DNA from: Myxococcales bacterium
GTDB taxonomy: Bacteria > Myxococcota_A > UBA796 > GCA-2862545
Length of the DNA stretch: 64,000 nucleotides
Direction of reading: 5' to 3'
NCBI GenBank assembly: GCA_019634415.1
Contig: JAHQVJ010000083.1
Location: 1-64,000 of the forward strand
Shown one piece after another: positions 17,840 to 25,741 of this stretch. The first letter of the stretch is position 1; the number at the start of each line of letters is the position of its first letter. The notes under the pieces were generated by a model. That model saw only the letters and a list, made by a program, of their open reading frames with translations, ran no database searches and was not told the origin of the DNA. Made by a program: the position numbers and the translations under genes.

Positions 17840-19425
17840 GCGTGCCTCGGCTGCTCGATGACCTGCAGGAAGAGGTGGCCGCCGTGTGGGGATGTGGGAT
17901 CGCCCTGCCTGGCCCCGATCGGTCCGCGTCGTTGCGCTCCCTCGCCGACGAGCTCGATGGCTGCTCGTTGTCCTGGGCGAGCGAGCAGGTCCGCGATCTG
18001 GCCCGTCACCTAGAGGTGCCTGCCGAAGAGTCCGTCGAGGATCGTCGGGCGAGAACGGCCGCCGCCTACGTTCAGCTACAGCGGGTGGCCGCCTGGGTGC
18101 GCACCTTTCGGGTGAGCTGGGGCATGGAGGTGGCGCGCGCCCGTCTACAAGCGGTCGACGAGGACGATGCGGCGGTCGCTCGTCGACCGAAGGGCCTGAC
18201 GAGCCGTGTCCGCCCCATCGGGGTGGAGCGCGCGGGCACGCGGCTCATGATCCATGGGCTGGATCCGTCGGGAGGGTGGGTCGTGCTCGCAGACGAGGTC
18301 GCGGATCTGGATGTCTGGGACCCGATGCGGCAGCTGGCCACGAGCCGCTTGTTCCAAGACCGCGTGCGCCTCGCGGATGTCCTCTGGGGAGAGCTGCACC
18401 TCGAGGACCAACCCTTCACCCAGACGGGCGGTCGTCGGGTGGTGAGCCCATCCTACTATGCACGCCCGGCAGTGCGTCGGGTGACCGAGCCCGTCGAGGC
18501 GGAGCTGCCGGGGGGCCGGGCGCCGGGATGGGTGACCGTGGGTATCCGGCGAGTGCCGGATGGCTGGGGGCTGTCTCGTGACGGCGAGGCGTGGCCCGTG
18601 GCCGTGAGCGACGTGTTGGAGCTCAACCTGGCCAAAGCGGCGGCGATGGGGATCGATGCGCTGCGCGCAGTGGGGCTGCCTCGCGGAGACGGAGCCACCT
18701 TGCTCGCAGCCGAGGACGCGCTGGGGCTACTGTGCTTCCCCGACCTGGATCCGGCCGCCCTGCGGTGGCCGTCCGAACGTGTGCGCGAGCGCGGCGAGGG
18801 GTCGGTACTGGGGCGCCTCGCGCTGGCCTGTCTCGGGCTGATCGACCCCGCCCAGCGGCTTCCACCGGGCGCGAGTCCGGTAGCGCAGGTGTTGTCTTGG
18901 TGGTGCACGGGGCGCGTGCAGCCGCTGCCGGTTCCGATGGAGGCCGAAGGGCCGATGGCCGGCTTCTTGTCGGTGTGGTCCCACCTGGTGGCGGAGGAGC
19001 CCATTCCCGACGAGCTCGTTTCGCGGTTCACGCGGACCGCACTGTCCAGTCGTCCTCCGCTGGAGGAGGTGGCGGCGCGTGGTCTGTGCGCGGGTGTGGA
19101 GGGGCGCACCCTCCTGGTGGCCCACCTGTCGGCGCTCAAGCGTGGCGTGCGCCACTCCGAGATCCTGCCGCCCGCGATGTCGTGTTGGGCCTTTGCGGAG
19201 GCGCTGGCTGTGCTCCGCACACCCGGAGCATCGACACCACACCCGCTTCGGCTGCTGGAGATCCCCCCAGCACTCGTGCGCACCGCCGCTGTCGAGCCCC
19301 TCTGCGCCTGGATGCGCGGCGGAGAGGTCGACGAAGACGTGCTCGAGGCGGTGTTGTGGGTCGTGGGGTCCGGGGACGTGGATACCTGGGTCACCCCTGG
19401 CGCCACACCTCGATCGAGTAGGTGA
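17836..19425 (+). CDS. Uncharacterised protein, second gene of a coupled pair
   Basis: About 529 aa, cytoplasmic by sequence, no recognised family. An N-terminal helical portion (about residues 1-110) precedes a mixed region with a WVVLADEVADLDVWDP strand set and then LADVLWGELHLEDQ; the C-terminal third is helical. The general order, helices then a beta-rich part, resembles the preceding 374-aa protein, and the two may be distant paralogues (weak inference). ATG 17836 overlaps the upstream stop (ATGA). Its 3' end overlaps the convergent vWA lipoprotein gene by 35 bp. Base composition is like the neighbours, so no sign of recent transfer. Confidence 0.7.
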   Translation: MSVPRLLDDLQEEVAAVWGCGIALPGPDRSASLRSLADELDGCSLSWASEQVRDLARHLEVPAEESVEDRRARTAAAYVQLQRVAAWVRTFRVSWGMEVARARLQAVDEDDAAVARRPKGLTSRVRPIGVERAGTRLMIHGLDPSGGWVVLADEVADLDVWDPMRQLATSRLFQDRVRLADVLWGELHLEDQPFTQTGGRRVVSPSYYARPAVRRVTEPVEAELPGGRAPGWVTVGIRRVPDGWGLSRDGEAWPVAVSDVLELNLAKAAAMGIDALRAVGLPRGDGATLLAAEDALGLLCFPDLDPAALRWPSERVRERGEGSVLGRLALACLGLIDPAQRLPPGASPVAQVLSWWCTGRVQPLPVPMEAEGPMAGFLSVWSHLVAEEPIPDELVSRFTRTALSSRPPLEEVAARGLCAGVEGRTLLVAHLSALKRGVRHSEILPPAMSCWAFAEALAVLRTPGASTPHPLRLLEIPPALVRTAAVEPLCAWMRGGEVDEDVLEAVLWVVGSGDVDTWVTPGATPRSSR

Positions 19426-20341
19426 TGCGAACCTCGGCTCCGGGTGCGGGTGCCGCACCCAAGAACTGCACGGCGTTGCTGACGGGGTCGTAGCTCCAGT
19501 CCACACCCTCGAAGAAGGGGACCTCTGTACCGTCTTCGAGGACCAGGACCGCGACGTCGTCCCGGTAGGGAGTGCGGGACAGGAAGAAGTCCGTCTTGGG
19601 CAGGGTCATGTTCCGCCCCAGGTCGTCGAGCACGGAGACCCAGCTCTTGTCTCGGATGTCTGCGCGCGCACCTCCCAGGGTCTCGCTCACGTGGACGTAG
19701 GTGTCGGCTCGAAACTCGCCTCCCGTCTCCACGATGGCGCTGAAGGTACGTCGATCGGGTTGCTCCTTGAGCTGTCCGTAGAAGGCGACGAAGTCGTCGG
19801 CATCGGTGAGCTTCTCGGGTGTCCCGTCGTCCTCGTCGCTGATGACGATGGTGTGCAGCGAGGCCTCGGGGCGCAGGAAGCCCTTGTTGGTGTCGAGGAT
19901 GCGCACACCGAGGGCCAGGTAGGCAGAACCGAGGCCCGCTTCCCGCTGGGTACCGGTCGAGCCCACCGTGGCCATCTGCCGGAACGCCGTGAGCGGATCG
20001 TCCGTTTCGGGGGTGAGCCAGCGGCCGCCCTCGAACGGTCGGAGCACGCCGCCCTCGCCACCCTCGTAGGCGTCCGTGGTGACCACTCCGATGTGGTAGT
20101 CGAGGTTCTCGTCCAGGAACCAGTCCATGAACTGGGGGAAGTGTTGGGCCAGCGCGTCCTGGTTGTTCTCCATCGAGCATGAGTTGTCGACGATCCAGAG
20201 CACGTCCACCAAGGCCTGATCCGGCTGGAAGATCACGTCCGTGACGGTCTCGACGCTGAGCTCGGGCTCCACCACCTCTTCGCGTGGTTGTAGGTCGTTC
20301 TCGGGGACGCAGCCCACGACGACGGACAGAAGGATGTGCAT
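19391..20341 (-). CDS. vWA-domain lipoprotein
   Basis: 316 aa. Signal with lipobox VVVGC (Cys11), then a vWA domain from about residue 40 with MIDAS start DNSCS (Asp-x-Ser-x-Ser) and a later ISDEDDG acidic site. A calcium- or magnesium-binding loop is plausible. The C-terminal ~80 residues are beta-rich (VPFFEG ... EVRITYSIEVW). The type is common among myxobacterial surface lipoproteins and may take part in adhesion or protein-protein display. The gene is convergent with the unknown 529-aa gene and overlaps its last 35 bp. ATG 20341 opens the signal peptide directly. Confidence 0.83.
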   Translation of the reverse strand: MHILLSVVVGCVPENDLQPREEVVEPELSVETVTDVIFQPDQALVDVLWIVDNSCSMENNQDALAQHFPQFMDWFLDENLDYHIGVVTTDAYEGGEGGVLRPFEGGRWLTPETDDPLTAFRQMATVGSTGTQREAGLGSAYLALGVRILDTNKGFLRPEASLHTIVISDEDDGTPEKLTDADDFVAFYGQLKEQPDRRTFSAIVETGGEFRADTYVHVSETLGGARADIRDKSWVSVLDDLGRNMTLPKTDFFLSRTPYRDDVAVLVLEDGTEVPFFEGVDWSYDPVSNAVQFLGAAPAPGAEVRITYSIEVWRQG

Positions 20342-20378
20342 GCCCCATCATGACCGGTGAGGTCGCTGGTCGTCATCC

Positions 20379-20405
20379 GACGATCGTCGACGACGACCGT
20401 CGTCG
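20379..20405. promoter_or_regulatory. Tandem palindromes in a divergent intergenic region
   Basis: GACGATCGTC (20379-20388, perfect) is followed at once by CGACGAC-C-GTCGTCG (20391-20405, perfect apart from one central base). They sit 38-64 bp upstream of the vWA lipoprotein start, in the ~200-bp gap before comM. Closely spaced dyads like these are typical of operator sites; the binding protein is unknown. Confidence 0.35.
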
Positions 20406-20539
20406 GTGCGCGATGGGGTTCCTTCCGGGGTTGTCGAGGCTCCCGACCTTGCGGCTTCCGTCATCGGCGTGGCGATGCGAACGGGACAACCGTGGTTCTG
20501 AGCGGCACGCATGTCGCACGAGGGGGCATGGAGGCGCGG

Positions 20540-22027
20540 ATGGCCGTCACGGTGGTCTCGGGTGCGCTGAGTGGTGTGGATGCGGTTCCGATCGAGGTCG
20601 AGGTGGACCTGCTGCGTCGCTTGCCCAGCGTGTGCATCGTGGGGCTGGCGGCGTCTGCGGTGAAGGAGAGCGCGGAGCGGATCCGCAGCGCGCTGCAGAG
20701 TGCGGGGGAGGCCTTCCCGCGGAAGCGAGTCGTGGTGAACCTCGCGCCGGCGGACGTGCGCAAGGAGGGCACCGTGCTGGACCTACCGATGGCGCTCGGG
20801 ATCCTGGCTGCAGACGGGCGGCTGCCCTTGGGAGCCCTGGAGGAGGTCGTGGCCGTGGGGGAGCTGTCCTTGGGGGGGGTGCTCAGGCCGATTCGTGGAG
20901 CGCTGTCCTTGGCGATGCTCGCCCGTCGTCTCGACCGAACGCTCGTGCTGCCGAGGGCCAACGCATCGGTGGCTTCGTTGGTCCCGGAGGTCCGGGTGAT
21001 GGGGGCCGAGACCTTGAGCGACGTGTTGGCCTGCCTTCGTGGGGAGCGTGTGCTCGAGCCCGTCGAGACGGCGGTACAGGCTTCCGAAGGAGGGAGCCAC
21101 CTGGTGGATCTGGCGGAGGTGCGGGGTCAGGTCGTGGCCCGTCGCGGCCTCGAGGTCGCTGCTGCTGGGGCCCATCACCTGTTGATGATCGGCCCGCCGG
21201 GATGCGGAAAGTCGATGCTGGCGCAGCGACTCCCCACCATCTTGCCTCCCATGTCCTTCGAGGAGGCGCTGGCCACCACCCGGGTGCACAGCGCGGCTGG
21301 CTTGCTGTCGGAGCCCACGTTGGTGGTGTCTCGACCCTTTCGCGCGCCCCATCACTCAGCCACGGTGGCGGCGTTGGCGGGGGACCGCCGCCTGCGGCCG
21401 GGAGAGGTCAGCCTCGCCCACAACGGGGTTCTGTTCTTGGACGAGGCGCCCGAGTTCGGTCGATCGGTGCTCGAGGTGCTCCGTCAGCCACTGGAGGATG
21501 GGGTGATCCGGCTGTCGAGGGCTCGGGGGTCCATCGAGTACCCCGCGTCGATCACCCTGGTGATGGCGGCGAACCCTTGTCCCTGTGGCCTTCGTGGGTT
21601 GGATGCGTGCCGTTGTACGGACTTCGACGTGGCTCGGTACCTGCGACGCCTGTCTGGGCCCATCCTGGATCGGGTGGATCTGCACGTCTCGCTCCAGCCC
21701 ATCGACTCGGGAGATCTGTTCGGAGCCGCTGACGGCGAATCCTCCGAGGAGGTGCGTTCGCGCGTGGTGGCGGCTCGGGAGCGTCAGCGGCGGCGCCAGA
21801 CGGTCCCCAATGGTGGCCTGTCGACCTCGGAGCTGCACCAAGTCGCCGCGCTGACTGCTGAGGCTCGGGAGGCGCTCGTCCTCGGCGCGCGGAGCTACGG
21901 CCTTTCGGGTCGGGTTGCGACCCGGGTGGTGAAGGTGGCTCGCACCCTGGCCGATCTGTGCGACGAGGTCGAGATTCGCGAGCCCCACGTGACCCGAGCG
22001 TTGGCCTTTCGTCCCTCTCTGGAGTGA
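20540..22027 (+). CDS. comM: ComM / YifB-family Mg-chelatase-like AAA+ ATPase
   Basis: About 495 aa, close to the ~505 aa of ComM. The N-terminal Lon-protease-like S5 domain (about 1-170) has LPSVCIVGLAASAVKESAERIRSAL in place of the family motif; the AAA+ Mg-chelatase core has Walker A GPPGCGKS (about 217), APHHSAT and FLDEAPEF, with Cys-rich NPCPCG and CRCTD, then the C-terminal helical domain. ComM is a branch-migration helicase that extends donor-DNA integration during natural transformation. ATG 20540 fits the usual MA-V start and has GGAG 6 bp upstream; ATG 20528 would add four residues. The downstream small gene is close. Confidence 0.93.
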   Translation: MAVTVVSGALSGVDAVPIEVEVDLLRRLPSVCIVGLAASAVKESAERIRSALQSAGEAFPRKRVVVNLAPADVRKEGTVLDLPMALGILAADGRLPLGALEEVVAVGELSLGGVLRPIRGALSLAMLARRLDRTLVLPRANASVASLVPEVRVMGAETLSDVLACLRGERVLEPVETAVQASEGGSHLVDLAEVRGQVVARRGLEVAAAGAHHLLMIGPPGCGKSMLAQRLPTILPPMSFEEALATTRVHSAAGLLSEPTLVVSRPFRAPHHSATVAALAGDRRLRPGEVSLAHNGVLFLDEAPEFGRSVLEVLRQPLEDGVIRLSRARGSIEYPASITLVMAANPCPCGLRGLDACRCTDFDVARYLRRLSGPILDRVDLHVSLQPIDSGDLFGAADGESSEEVRSRVVAARERQRRRQTVPNGGLSTSELHQVAALTAEAREALVLGARSYGLSGRVATRVVKVARTLADLCDEVEIREPHVTRALAFRPSLE

Positions 22028-22065
22028 CTTGCTCCGAGCGCGGGGCGAGACTAAACGCATGTTCA

Positions 22066-22359
22066 GTGCCCACGGCAAGCCACACCTTTCGAGTCTCGGA
22101 GCCCATACGAGAGTGGGATGGGACGTGGTGGGTGTTCGTGGAGGGGCGAACGCTGCGGCGACATGGGCCCTATCGCAGCGCAGACCACGCGATACATGGT
22201 CTACACCAGCTGTTCCAGCGGTGGCGTGGACGTGCGCGGAGGCTCGGTGGGTGGTCGTGGAAGCGTACACATCGAGAGTGGATTGTGACGCTGCCCGCAG
22301 GGGTTCCGTGTGGGGGGCGCCCGTTCGTGACCCTTCCGGTGAGTCGCCCCATGCACTGA
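22066..22359 (+). CDS. Small basic hypothetical protein
   Basis: About 97 aa if it starts at GTG 22066; exact start uncertain. The frame is Trp/Arg-rich (WDGTWWVFVEGRTLRRHGPYRSADHA), with codon-third-position GC near that of the neighbours, while the overlapping frame looks non-coding. The stop lies within the AAGGAG ribosome-binding site of the next gene (start 22370), the tight spacing expected of a real upstream gene. No domain recognised. The pattern of alternating aromatics and Arg might be a small nucleic-acid-binding or host-specific protein, but that is speculation. Confidence 0.45.
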   Translation: MPTASHTFRVSEPIREWDGTWWVFVEGRTLRRHGPYRSADHAIHGLHQLFQRWRGRARRLGGWSWKRTHREWIVTLPAGVPCGGRPFVTLPVSRPMH

Positions 22360-22369
22360 AGGAGTCTCG

Positions 22370-23089
22370 ATGCTGACGATGATGATGTGGAGTGCGGCGT
22401 TCGGGGCCACGGTGGCGGAGGTCTACGACATTCCTGCCGGATTCGAGGAGGTGCCGCCCACCGCCTTCGGGGCTTGGCTGGGTCGGCTGGAGCTGGCGGA
22501 TGCTTCCGAGCCCGTGCGTACCCACGCCGGGGACGTGGTGAGCCATCGTGCGCGCGTGATTCGCCTGCCCATGACGTCGGGCGACCTGCAGCAGTGTGCG
22601 GACTCGGCCATTCGACTTCGTGCTCAGTGGCTCAAGGAGACGGGTGGCTCCATCTCGTTTCATGCCACCAGCGGCGATTCCATCGGCTGGGACCGCTTCG
22701 TCGGGGGGGAGACGCCGTATGCCGTGGGCAATGGGCTGAAGTGGCGCCAGGGATCCAGCGGTGCCTGGGAGGACTACCTTCGCCTCGTGTTCACTTGGGC
22801 GGGCACTTGGTCGTTGCAGACCTACGACACGCGGAGCGTGTCGGAGGCGCGTGCGGGAGACCTGCTGCTCCAGGGGGGATTCCCCGGCCATGCGGTGGTC
22901 TTGCTGCGGGTGGCCGTGCGTGAGGGGCCGAGTCCCGAGGTGCGCGTGTTGATCGGTGAAGGCTTCATGCCCGCGCAGAGCTTCCATGTGGAGCTCGGAC
23001 CCCATGACGGCTGGTGGACCCTGGCGTCCACGGGGCTCGACTTGCCGCACTGGCGCTTCGGGGCCGATTCCCTTCGGCGCTGGAAGTAG
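22370..23089 (+). CDS. DUF4846 exported protein
   Basis: 239 aa. A short hydrophobic N-terminus suggests export. The body carries the DUF4846 landmarks: FEEVPPTAFGAWL at the beginning, DLQQCADSAIRLRAQWL in the middle, YLRLVFTWAGTWSL and then GDLLLQGGFPGHAVVLLRVA with EGFMPAQSFHV near the end. The function of DUF4846 is not known; Cys and the GHAV/PAQ segments are conserved and could be an active site. ATG 22370 has AAGGAG 7 bp upstream. It is likely cotranscribed with the small gene upstream. A ~200-bp leader separates it from the next gene. Confidence 0.85.
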   Translation: MLTMMMWSAAFGATVAEVYDIPAGFEEVPPTAFGAWLGRLELADASEPVRTHAGDVVSHRARVIRLPMTSGDLQQCADSAIRLRAQWLKETGGSISFHATSGDSIGWDRFVGGETPYAVGNGLKWRQGSSGAWEDYLRLVFTWAGTWSLQTYDTRSVSEARAGDLLLQGGFPGHAVVLLRVAVREGPSPEVRVLIGEGFMPAQSFHVELGPHDGWWTLASTGLDLPHWRFGADSLRRWK

Positions 23090-23177
23090 GGGAACGACGT
23101 ACGGGATTTGCGGTGGAGGAGACGAGCCCGCTCCGCGCGAGCTGAAGTGTCGCGCCATTTGATCCGTGCTTAGGGTC

Positions 23178-23275
23178 ATCTGGCTCTGCCAGATGCCTCT
23201 TCACGGTGCGGCCGGGATGGTCCCGGCCGCGCCCTTGGAGGATGCCAAGCCCTTGTGCGGAGGGTATCTGGCTTC
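23178..23275 (+). promoter_or_regulatory. Structured leader with two perfect hairpins and a repeated arm
   Basis: Between 23089 and the GTG at 23290: a 7-bp stem ATCTGGC / GCCAGAT with a 3-nt loop (23178-23194), and a 10-bp perfect stem GCGGCCGGGA / TCCCGGCCGC with a 3-nt loop (23208-23230). The first arm recurs as GGGTATCTGGC (23263-23273), just before the GGAGG site of the AgmX-like gene, so GCCAGAT could pair with either copy. Neither stem is followed by a T-run, so these are not classical terminators. They could control translation or RNA stability (inference). Confidence 0.4.
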
Positions 23276-23289
23276 TTCGGAGGCGCAGC

Positions 23290-23940
23290 GTGAACCAACG
23301 TTCTGTTGTCTGGGTGGCCCTGTTCGGTGGTGTTTCCCTGATGTTGCTCGGTTGGTTGTTGCTCTCGAACACCGATCCCACCACCGAGGCCGCCTTGGAT
23401 CGTGCGGTGAATGGTGGGGAGGGGGCGGGCGATGGCTTCAACGCAGAGCCCGGGGAGCCCAAGGAGCACGGGCCGCTGTTGCGGACGAAGCTGGATCCGG
23501 ATCTGATCCGCTCCGCGAAGCGTGGTGATCATCTGGCAGTGCGAGGGCCCCTCATGGCGCGGCTGCGCACCAAGGACGGGAAGGGCCTGATCCGCAAGGT
23601 CCGACCTGCGGTGACGGGGCCGTATGCGCTGGACAGTGAGGGGGTGGCTGCGGCTGTGGCTGCGCTGCAGACCGATCTCGACGGATGCTTCAAGACAGCA
23701 CGGTTCCACACCCCTGATCTGGAGGGGGAGCTCGTGCTCACCCTGACCGCCGAGCCAGCCCCCGACGATGGTGGAGACGCCGCGAAGATCACGTCCGTGG
23801 GAACCGATGCGGAGCAAGATGCGGCCGTGCTGGAGGGGTGCCTCAACACCGTCTTCGCCGATGTCAGCTTCACCGGGGTCGAGCCCGGATCCGGGGCCAC
23901 CACCATCCGGTACCCCGTTCGTCTCTCCGCCACTCCCTAA
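23290..23940 (+). CDS. AgmX/PglI C-terminal-domain-like membrane-anchored protein
   Basis: About 216 aa. One N-terminal transmembrane helix (about residues 6-24) and an exported domain. Its last ~85 residues, with DLDGCFKTAR, a beta strand EGELVLTLTAE and a second Cys in EGCLNTVF, follow the myxobacterial AgmX/PglI C-terminal pattern, in which paired cysteines flank a TonB-like fold. AgmX and related proteins take part in gliding motility; this homologue may serve any energy-transducing envelope process. GTG 23290 has GGAGG 7 bp upstream. The next gene follows after 10 bp. Confidence 0.65.
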   Translation: MNQRSVVWVALFGGVSLMLLGWLLLSNTDPTTEAALDRAVNGGEGAGDGFNAEPGEPKEHGPLLRTKLDPDLIRSAKRGDHLAVRGPLMARLRTKDGKGLIRKVRPAVTGPYALDSEGVAAAVAALQTDLDGCFKTARFHTPDLEGELVLTLTAEPAPDDGGDAAKITSVGTDAEQDAAVLEGCLNTVFADVSFTGVEPGSGATTIRYPVRLSATP

Positions 23941-23950
23941 GGAGCGGCCA

Positions 23951-24781
23951 GTGGATCGAGGAAGCGGAACCGTCGCCGGATTCGGTGGACATCCCGTATT
24001 CGTCCGGTGGCTCGTGCCCGACGGGGCTCGCGGAGGTGTCCTCGTCAGCCATGGTTACAGCGAGCACTCCGGTCGGTACGAGCACGTGATGGAGCAGCTC
24101 GCCTCCGTGGGCCTGGCGTCGATGGTTCCTGACCATCGCGGACACGGTCACACCGCGACCGTACCCGGCTACATCGAGGATGCCGAGCTGGTGATCGCCG
24201 ATCTCGGTGTGGTTCACCGGGCCCTGATGCAGCGCGTGCGTGGACCGATCTTCGGCTTGGCGCACTCCATGGGAGGGCTGTTCTTCCTGCGCTATCTGGA
24301 GCGCTACGGAGACGAGTTCGCTGCGGCAGTGCTGAACGCGCCTGCCTTGCGGGTTCCCGACGGGGTGCCGCGCACCATGCATCTGGTGGCTCGTGCCGTG
24401 GCCAAGGTGGCGCCCACGCTGCCCCTGCAGCCGTTCTTCGAGCCCGAGCGGAGCACCAGCGACGAAGAGGTGCTCGAGGAGGTTCATGCCGATCCGCTGG
24501 TCTACAGCGGCTGGATTCGGGCCGGCACCGGCGTGACGGTGTTGAAGCTGATTCGGCAGACGTTGCGCGACCTGCACCAGATCCGCATTCCGCTCCTCAT
24601 CACCCATGGGTCGGCTGATCTGCGGGTTCCCCTCACAGTGTCACAGGAGGTTGCCAAGCGCGTCTCCTCCACGGATGTCGAGGTCGTGGTGTTCGATGGA
24701 TTACGACACGAGACCCACAACGACGTCGACCGGCAGGCAGTGCTGGAGCGGTGGAGTGGCTGGCTGGAGGAGCGCCTGTGA
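23951..24781 (+). CDS. Alpha/beta hydrolase, monoacylglycerol-lipase-like
   Basis: About 276 aa. A classical alpha/beta-hydrolase: oxyanion strand SHGYSEHSGRY, DHRGHGHT, nucleophile elbow AHSMGG (Ser about 99), acid in the GSADLRVP strand and His in LRHETHND. These are the motifs of the Hydrolase_4 / monoacylglycerol lipase group, so it probably splits a monoacylglycerol or lysophospholipid. GTG 23951 lies 10 bp after the previous stop with AAGGAG upstream. The stop overlaps the next lipoprotein gene (GTGA). The operon therefore runs 23290-25740. Confidence 0.9.
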   Translation: MDRGSGTVAGFGGHPVFVRWLVPDGARGGVLVSHGYSEHSGRYEHVMEQLASVGLASMVPDHRGHGHTATVPGYIEDAELVIADLGVVHRALMQRVRGPIFGLAHSMGGLFFLRYLERYGDEFAAAVLNAPALRVPDGVPRTMHLVARAVAKVAPTLPLQPFFEPERSTSDEEVLEEVHADPLVYSGWIRAGTGVTVLKLIRQTLRDLHQIRIPLLITHGSADLRVPLTVSQEVAKRVSSTDVEVVVFDGLRHETHNDVDRQAVLERWSGWLEERL

Positions 24782-25740
24782 CGTGGTGGTGGGTGATGCT
24801 GTCTTGTGGGCGTTCGCCGGTGCCTGGTGTTCCCGAGGGTGCGGTGCACGTCAGTGTGCGTGGCCCGTCCCTGTCGGTGGGGCGTAGTGCGGTCGGCCCG
24901 TGGGCGGAGATCGGGGAGCAACCCACGGCGGGCACCTACGAGCCACTCACCCAGGCGCTGGAGCCCCACCGCGGGAAGGCCACGTGGCTGGAGGTGCCCG
25001 GAGCCACCGAGTTCTTCGTGCTGCGCAAGCTGATCGGCTCCGCACAGCACGTCGAGGCAGCCTCCGTCACCCTCTCACGACAGGGAGCGGAGCATGCCTG
25101 GACCTTGGCCGCACCGCCGTCCTATGGCCTGAAGGGAACCTGTCCGGATGGCCCGCTGACCGTCCATGGTGCGATGCCCCTCGTCTCTCTGTCGCTCCAG
25201 ACGGGCGAGGACGGCACCTGGCTTCTGGGGACGGCGCGCTTCCTGCCGGTGGTGGACCACCAGGGGGAGCGTACGGCGGTGGATGGACTGCCGGAGGCTT
25301 GCCTGAAGCCGGTGGACTGTGGCGCGTTGCATGCTGCTGGCTCGATGCAGCACGGAGTGTGCGAGGCGGCTCGCGCTGGGGAGGTCCACGCGCCGGAGCG
25401 CGTTCGGCTGGGCAACGAGACGGGATGCCTCGCTCCCATCGTCCGCAGCGACGAGCAGCTTCCCGCCTGGCGCGAAGGTTGGCAGAGCACCGTGCGTCAG
25501 CTCGGGCTCGACAGCCAGGAGTTGCTCTTGGTGATGCCGGAGGCTCGCGTGAAGCTCGAGGTCTTGCTCGCGGTACTGGCGGGGTTCGCGCGTCAAGAGC
25601 CACCAGCCGTCGCGACGATGTTGCTGCTGCAGGGCAACGATGGGCCGCCGGTGTGCAACGCCTCTGTACGAGACCGCTCGTCCCTCGACTATGCCATGGC
25701 GGCCTGGCTCGGAACGCTGGGGGCCGAGCCTCCCGGCTGA
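24778..25740 (+). CDS. Predicted lipoprotein, unknown function
   Basis: About 320 aa. A compact lipoprotein signal (WWWVMLSC) with lipobox Cys10. The mature part has a possible pair of Cys-containing segments (TCPDGP, EACLKPVDC, GVCEA, ETGCLA, PPVCNA), which could form disulfides, but no family is recognised. The AWREGWQ to AWLGTLG C-terminal half seems helical. GTG 24778 overlaps the hydrolase stop (GTGA), so it is translationally coupled. Its 3' end abuts the convergent dihydroorotase-like gene with a 1-bp gap. Confidence 0.7.
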   Translation: MTWWWVMLSCGRSPVPGVPEGAVHVSVRGPSLSVGRSAVGPWAEIGEQPTAGTYEPLTQALEPHRGKATWLEVPGATEFFVLRKLIGSAQHVEAASVTLSRQGAEHAWTLAAPPSYGLKGTCPDGPLTVHGAMPLVSLSLQTGEDGTWLLGTARFLPVVDHQGERTAVDGLPEACLKPVDCGALHAAGSMQHGVCEAARAGEVHAPERVRLGNETGCLAPIVRSDEQLPAWREGWQSTVRQLGLDSQELLLVMPEARVKLEVLLAVLAGFARQEPPAVATMLLLQGNDGPPVCNASVRDRSSLDYAMAAWLGTLGAEPPG

Positions 25741-25741
25741 G

